From an uncultured beta proteobacterium (GTDB lineage: Bacteria; Pseudomonadota; Gammaproteobacteria; Burkholderiales; Burkholderiaceae_C), in assembly GCA_903822205.1 (NCBI GenBank), contig CAIJOK010000106.1, positions 39,538 through 103,537 of the forward strand: a DNA stretch of 64,000 bases. Reading direction: 5' to 3'. Of the stretch, positions 59,474 to 64,000 are shown one piece after another (within the stretch, counting starts at the first letter, position 1; each line of letters starts with the position of its first letter). Position numbers and translations under genes: made by a program. The notes below the pieces were generated by a model. That model saw only the letters and a list, made by a program, of their open reading frames with translations. It was not told where the DNA came from and searched no databases.

Positions 59474-61063
59474 ATGACATCCTCTACACAACACCCGTTT
59501 ACGTCCACGAGCATGCCGTTGATACGGCGCAAATTGCCCATTGGTATTCAGACTTTTCGCGAAATCATCGAGGAAGGTCACTATTACGTCGATAAAAGTG
59601 GCATTGCAGTACGTCTGGTCAACGAGGGAAAATATTACTTTTTATCGCGGCCACGGCGGTTTGGCAAAAGCCTGTTTTTGGATACGCTCAAAGAACTGTT
59701 CGAGGGTAACGAGTTGCTTTTCAAAGGGCTGGCCGCAGAGACCCGATGGGATTGGAGCCGCAAATTTGCAGTAATTTTTATCAGTTTTGCCGAGGGTGTG
59801 GTGCATAGCCGCGAGGCACTGAATGCCAAAATCACCGAACAGATTGATGTCAACCAAGAGGCCCTGGGCCTGCACACAACCCAGCCCATGCTCTCGGGCC
59901 GATTTAGCGAGTTGATTCGACTGACCCGGGCCAAGTATGGTCAACGTGTTGTGGTTCTGGTGGATGAATACGACAAGCCCATGCTGGACAATATCACCGA
60001 TCCTGGCATTGCCAGCGACATGCGCGATGGCCTGCGTGATCTGTATTCGGTCATCAAGGGGCAGGATGCCAACCTTCAGTTTGCCATGCTCACCGGTGTG
60101 TCCAAGTTCAGCAAGGTGAGTTTATTCTCGGGCCTGAATAACTTGACAGATATTACGCTCGATGAGCGTTACAGCGATATTTGTGGCTATACCGATTCTG
60201 ATATCGATACGGTGTTTGCGCCCGAGCTGCCCGGCCTGGACCGTGAACTGATCCGCGACTGGTACAACGGTTATAACTGGTTGGGTACGCCGGTCTATAA
60301 CCCCTTTGGCTTGTTGCGTCTGTTTGATACCCGCCAATTCAAGCCGCACTGGTTTGAGACCGGTACTCCCGATTTTTTGATCAAACTGCTGGAAAAACGC
60401 CAACAATTCACCCCTGATCTGTCGCGCATCGTGGCATCTGATACGCTGCTATCGACTTTTGATATTGACAACATTCCGGTGGAAGCATTGCTTTTTCAGA
60501 CCGGCTACCTGACCATTGACAGTGTTTGGTATGCGCCTGGCCAGATGGAAATCACCTTGAAATACCCCAATCTGGAGGTACAGGCCAGCCTAAACAACTG
60601 CCTGCTGCAAAGCCTGACTGGCAGCCTGAATGTACCCGGGCCGCAGATCACAAGGCTCTACAAACTGCTGATTAAACGGGATTTTGTCGGCCTTAAAAAC
60701 CTGTTTCACGCCTTTTATGCCAGCATTGCCAACGACTGGTACCGCAAAAATGAGATGAGCGATTATGAGGGTTACTATGTCAGTATCTTTTACAGTTACT
60801 TTGCTGCGCTGGGACTTCATATCCAACTGGAAGATCCGACCAATTTGGGCTGTATTGACATGACCGTGCTGTTTCAGGGCCATGTTTATCTTTTTGAGTT
60901 CAAGGTGGTCAAGGTCAGGTCACGTGGTCAGGCCTTGAAGCAAATCAAGGAGCGCAATTACGCCCAAAAATACCAAAACCGGGGCGAACCCATTCACCTG
61001 ATCGGCGTGGAGTTCAGCAAAGCCAGCCGCAATATCGTCAGGTTTGATGTTGAAACGCTATAG
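59474..61063 (+). CDS. AAA-ATPase-like / PD-(D/E)XK family protein, copy 2
   Basis: A tandem paralogue of the 57738-59288 gene, 529 residues from ATG 59474; ATG 59513 (MPLIRRKLPIGIQ) matches the paralogue's start better. Same P-loop RPRRFGKS, Walker B VVVLVDEYDKP and C-terminal FEFKV motif. DNA of the first 230 bp and of most of the last 900 bp is almost the same in the two copies. The block between about residues 95 and 200 is diverged in sequence and length, with a second smaller diverged patch after SLTGS (about 385-400). This points to recombination or gene conversion with selection for different middle parts. It ends 28 bp before the FIST gene. Confidence 0.88.
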   Translation: MTSSTQHPFTSTSMPLIRRKLPIGIQTFREIIEEGHYYVDKSGIAVRLVNEGKYYFLSRPRRFGKSLFLDTLKELFEGNELLFKGLAAETRWDWSRKFAVIFISFAEGVVHSREALNAKITEQIDVNQEALGLHTTQPMLSGRFSELIRLTRAKYGQRVVVLVDEYDKPMLDNITDPGIASDMRDGLRDLYSVIKGQDANLQFAMLTGVSKFSKVSLFSGLNNLTDITLDERYSDICGYTDSDIDTVFAPELPGLDRELIRDWYNGYNWLGTPVYNPFGLLRLFDTRQFKPHWFETGTPDFLIKLLEKRQQFTPDLSRIVASDTLLSTFDIDNIPVEALLFQTGYLTIDSVWYAPGQMEITLKYPNLEVQASLNNCLLQSLTGSLNVPGPQITRLYKLLIKRDFVGLKNLFHAFYASIANDWYRKNEMSDYEGYYVSIFYSYFAALGLHIQLEDPTNLGCIDMTVLFQGHVYLFEFKVVKVRSRGQALKQIKERNYAQKYQNRGEPIHLIGVEFSKASRNIVRFDVETL

Positions 61064-61091
61064 ATGCAACAATGACACAAGAAATCACCCC

Positions 61092-62411
61092 ATGTTCAAA
61101 ATCAGTATCTCCCACAGTTTGACATCTGATGCCAGGGTTGCCGCGACAGCCATGGCGACCCATGCACTGCAAGAGCTGGGTGACTGTGCGCCCACGGCGG
61201 CCCTGTTGTTTTCAACGTTTGGCAACGATCACGCCGGTTTGCTCAAAGAACTGGTGCAGTTATTGCCCGACTGCCCCATTGTGGGCGGCAGTTCAAATGG
61301 TGAGGTTTCGCGTGAACAGGGTTATCGCGTGGGGTCTTCTGTGCTCATCGTGTTTGCCAGCGACACCATCATTATCCGTGCAGGTGTGTTGCGCGGCTTG
61401 ACGTTTGATAACGATGCGTTGAATCTGGAAATGGCTTTTCAGCAATGGCAAACACAGGGATTGGCGCATCCATCCAGCAAGGGCCAATCCCTTGGCACGC
61501 CTGTACTGGGTTTATTGTTTCCTGATGGTTTGGGGTTGGACGGTGGGTCGATCGTCAGGTTGTTTTCAGATTATTTTGTGGGCACCCGATTTTTTGGGGG
61601 GGCCAGTGCAGAGAACTTTACGCTGACGCAAACGGTGCAGTTTTTTAATGACGAGGTACTGCACAACGCTGTGCCCTATTTGCTGTTTTATGGCCCGCTG
61701 CGCTGTCACTGGGCAGTCACTGAGGGCTTGGGGTCGGGCTGGCATGCGGTGGGTGATCGCATGGAGGCACAATGCAATGGCAAATTCATCCAAACCATCG
61801 CGCAAAAACCCGCCGTTGAATACCTGGCATCGCGCTACCGCCTGCAAGGGGGGCAGTTATCGGTTTGCCACCCTTTTGTGATTTACCCCAACCGCGACAG
61901 TAACGAGCATTATTTGCGAGATGTGATTCGGTATTGTGAGGAAACAGGCCAATTGGAATCCGTGCAGATTTTGCCAGCGGATTGCCAGATTCAACTGACC
62001 CAGCCCAATGTCACCGATATATTGGCGGTGTCCAGACAAAACATTCACCAGGCTCTGGCGCATTTTCCGGGTACAGAGGTTCCTGTGGCAGCGCTTTGGT
62101 TTTCATGTGTCAGCCGTGCTCTGGTACTGGAGCAGAATGCCGCAGATGAATTCAAAACTGCCACCGAGACGATTCCATCGTGTTTGCCTGTGGCGGGTTT
62201 TTATACCTACGGCGAAATTGCTCCATCTGGTTTATTGGGTCAAAACGCTTATCACGGTGCAACCCTAGTTACCTTGCTGCTGGGTGAGGAGCCTTTGACC
62301 GCTACCGGTATCTTTGATCAGCACCATCAGTTTTCTGCCAACAATTTGGCGCAGGATAACCAGGCACTGCGCCAGGCATTGGCCGCCAGTCAGGTTTGGC
62401 TTGGTGTGTGA
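61092..62411 (+). CDS. FIST-domain sensory protein
   Basis: A 439-residue cytoplasmic protein with FIST N- and C-terminal domains. IVGGSSNGEVSREQGYRVGSSVLIVFAS, LLFPDGLGLDGGSIVRLF and RFFGGASAENF belong to the N-domain. AALWFSCVSRALVLE and LPVAGFYTYGEIAP belong to the C-domain. FIST modules sense small ligands, probably amino acids, and are usually joined to kinase or GGDEF outputs. Here the protein stops shortly after the FIST C-domain in a helical stub (LAQDNQALRQALAASQ) that looks like the beginning of a linker, so it may be truncated. ATG 61092 is preferred to upstream TTG/ATG codons. Confidence 0.85.
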   Translation: MFKISISHSLTSDARVAATAMATHALQELGDCAPTAALLFSTFGNDHAGLLKELVQLLPDCPIVGGSSNGEVSREQGYRVGSSVLIVFASDTIIIRAGVLRGLTFDNDALNLEMAFQQWQTQGLAHPSSKGQSLGTPVLGLLFPDGLGLDGGSIVRLFSDYFVGTRFFGGASAENFTLTQTVQFFNDEVLHNAVPYLLFYGPLRCHWAVTEGLGSGWHAVGDRMEAQCNGKFIQTIAQKPAVEYLASRYRLQGGQLSVCHPFVIYPNRDSNEHYLRDVIRYCEETGQLESVQILPADCQIQLTQPNVTDILAVSRQNIHQALAHFPGTEVPVAALWFSCVSRALVLEQNAADEFKTATETIPSCLPVAGFYTYGEIAPSGLLGQNAYHGATLVTLLLGEEPLTATGIFDQHHQFSANNLAQDNQALRQALAASQVWLGV

Positions 62412-62775
62412 GTTGCTCGATACCCGTTTGGTTGACTTCAGACGATTGGCTATCAAAGGCGACCCGCCAAAGCTCAACAAAATGGGGCTGGCCCGATTGG
62501 TCAATGATCTGCATTTGCAGCGGCATGGTGTGCCCTTTCCACTCACGCTCAAGTACATGGCGGGCCTGATGACCCCCTCTTTGACAGAAATCGGTGACGA
62601 TAACCCTTTGTTGTAATTCAAATTTTGATTTTATTTTGCCAACGGTACGTTTTTCAAAAAATTGTGCCGTTTTGCCAAAAGCGGGGTTAAAAATGGTTTT
62701 AATCAGCCCGTCAGGGGGCATGCACTGTTGGGTGTCTGGCTGTCACTGACGGTGTTGTGTTTTCAGGAGCTTGTT
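62412..62775. other. Spacer after the FIST gene, with a possible gene remnant
   Basis: No complete gene is evident. One minus-strand frame (about 62412-62640) reads in a protein-like way, with a PAS/PAC-like stretch PLQMQIIDQSGQPHFVELWR, but it lacks a start and other family motifs. Further right the DNA is AT-rich with a 7-bp inverted repeat CCGTCAG/CTGACGG (62710-62716 and 62744-62750). AGGAG before ATG 62776 is the ribosome-binding site of the next gene. Confidence 0.45.
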
Positions 62776-64000
62776 ATGTGTCAATTTGTATTTCGCATGG
62801 TGCGCATGGTGATATGGCTGGCTTTGGCTGTGCCGTTGGTGACGGTCGCGGCGACAGTCGATGTGGTCAAGGGCTGGAATTTATTGGGTAACAGTGAGCT
62901 AACTGCACTGAATGTGGCGACGGGTTTGAGTGACCCGGGCACCGTGACCACAGTCTGGAAATGGAATCGGACGGCAGGCACGTGGGCTTTGTTTTCGCCC
63001 AGCATGACCTCTGCCCAACTGGCCGCTTATGCCCAAACCAAAGGGTATGACGTGCTGACGAGCATTGCGTCCAAAGAGAGTTACTGGGTCAATGCCGTCA
63101 AAGCGGGTACATTGACCGTGTCGCTTGAACCCCCGCCGCAGGTAGGCACTCCGCTGCTGGTTTTGGCGGCAAGTGACTTGGGGGTTGGTTGGAATTTGTT
63201 GGCCAGTGCTGATGGCAAAAACCCGAGCCAGTTCAATGCGGCGCTTGTTCCCAATCTGAATGCTGTGGGCAAATCCATCCAGACGTTGTGGGCGTGGGAT
63301 GCCGCAGGTGCATTGTGGAAGTTTTATTCACCTATCCTAGCCGCGCAAGGCGGCAAGGCGCTGTCAGACTACATTGCCCAAAAATCCTACGTTGCTTTTG
63401 ACAGTGCTATCGGTGTGACTGAGGGGTTTTGGGCGAATGTGGTGACGGGGGTAACAAATACAACGGGCACAACAACATCAACAACTTCGACCAGCACGAC
63501 ATCGAGGGCATCGACTACTGCTGCAAGGACAACGACTTCCACGACGATACCTGTTGATACTTCTCAAGTGTTCAAAGACTGCGCCAGTTGTCCTGAAATG
63601 GTCGTTATCCCGGCAGGCACTTTTCAAATGGGCAGCAATAATGGTGACAGCTATGAACAACCCGTTCATAGTGTCAATATTAGGCAATTTGCCATTGGTA
63701 AGACAGAAGTGACCCAAGCGCAATGGCAGGCAATTATGGGCAGTAATCCAAGTGAGTTTAAATCATGTGGTAGCAATTGTCCTGTGGAAAATGTTAGTTG
63801 GGATGATGCCCAGCTATTTATCCAAAAGCTAAACGCAAATACGGGTAAACAATACCGCTTGCCCACTGAAGCCGAATGGGAATATGCCGCTAGGGCTGGT
63901 GGTACGGGTAGCTGGAGTTTCGGTAACGACGCAACGCAACTAGGACAGTATGCTTGGTATAACGCCAACAGTGGTGGCACAACGCACCCGGTTGCAAGCA
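62776..64000 (+). CDS. Secreted protein with two GWNLL repeats and an FGE/SUMF1-like domain (partial)
   Basis: The frame runs off the right edge; 408 residues are visible. Signal peptide MVIWLALAVPLVTVAA (to about 26). Two tandem modules of about 80 residues, 33-107 and 138-223, each begin GWNLL, have W-x-W plus W-x-F/L-F/Y-SP in the middle, and end with an aromatic pair before N-(A/V)-V. A Thr/Ser-rich linker (226-258) follows. The FGE-sulfatase domain then starts at about 268 with MVVIPAGTFQMGS, IGKTEVTQAQW, PVENVSWDDA and YRLPTEAEWEYAARAG. The catalytic cysteines of true formylglycine-generating enzymes would lie beyond the edge, so enzyme activity cannot be judged. Good AGGAG ribosome-binding site. 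Confidence 0.88.
   Translation, partial: MCQFVFRMVRMVIWLALAVPLVTVAATVDVVKGWNLLGNSELTALNVATGLSDPGTVTTVWKWNRTAGTWALFSPSMTSAQLAAYAQTKGYDVLTSIASKESYWVNAVKAGTLTVSLEPPPQVGTPLLVLAASDLGVGWNLLASADGKNPSQFNAALVPNLNAVGKSIQTLWAWDAAGALWKFYSPILAAQGGKALSDYIAQKSYVAFDSAIGVTEGFWANVVTGVTNTTGTTTSTTSTSTTSRASTTAARTTTSTTIPVDTSQVFKDCASCPEMVVIPAGTFQMGSNNGDSYEQPVHSVNIRQFAIGKTEVTQAQWQAIMGSNPSEFKSCGSNCPVENVSWDDAQLFIQKLNANTGKQYRLPTEAEWEYAARAGGTGSWSFGNDATQLGQYAWYNANSGGTTHPVAS

Overview
The window looks like a chromosomal segment of a betaproteobacterium, most likely of the order Burkholderiales. The basis is gene content and order: asd-fimV-truA-trpF-trpB-trpA-accD on one strand, argH beside an AlgZ/FimS-type kinase, pilT-pilU beside bamD, RNase E divergent from rluC, and recC-recB overlapping. 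I cannot name a genus. The left edge cuts a hemW gene and the right edge cuts a gene for a secreted formylglycine-generating-enzyme (FGE)-like protein.

Layout. 1-8.9 kb: hemW (partial, with an inverted repeat over its likely start), a hybrid sensor kinase, an AlgZ-like kinase without its usual regulator, argH and parC. 9-13.3 kb: a polyamine ABC transporter operon (potFGHI type). 13.4-24.7 kb: a long minus-strand block with ppk1, a RelE-type toxin-antitoxin pair, accD, trpA, trpB, trpF, truA, fimV and asd. 25-31 kb: pilT and pilU facing a bamD-PP2C phosphatase pair, then rluD-rluB. 31-38.6 kb: recC-recB with no recD alongside. 38.8-48.2 kb: three tRNA genes (Asp, Glu, Ala), metZ-gltX, fabG, rne, rluC and uppP. 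48.2-50.4 kb: a chemoreceptor and a small secreted protein that may be a Cache-type sensor.

The last 13 kb (about 50.7-64 kb) has an accessory character. A two-partner-secretion transporter (TpsB) is followed by a 1,718-residue exoprotein. It has an N-terminal filamentous-haemagglutinin secretion domain and beta-helix, about 500 residues of Ala/Lys/Glu-rich coiled coil, and a C-terminal caspase-like (peptidase C14) domain with its His-Cys dyad intact. On sequence this would be a caspase-type protease displayed or released at the cell surface on a filament. Downstream are two mosaic paralogues of an AAA-ATPase/PD-(D/E)XK family, separated by a 167-bp IS66-like miniature element with an 8-bp target duplication. 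A FIST sensory protein and the truncated FGE-like protein follow. This exoprotein and its surroundings are the best candidate for an undescribed system here.

The housekeeping genes are compact, with several stop/start overlaps: trpB/trpA, metZ/gltX, rluD/rluB, recC next to recB, and antitoxin/toxin. Short tandem duplications recur in the spacers and leaders.
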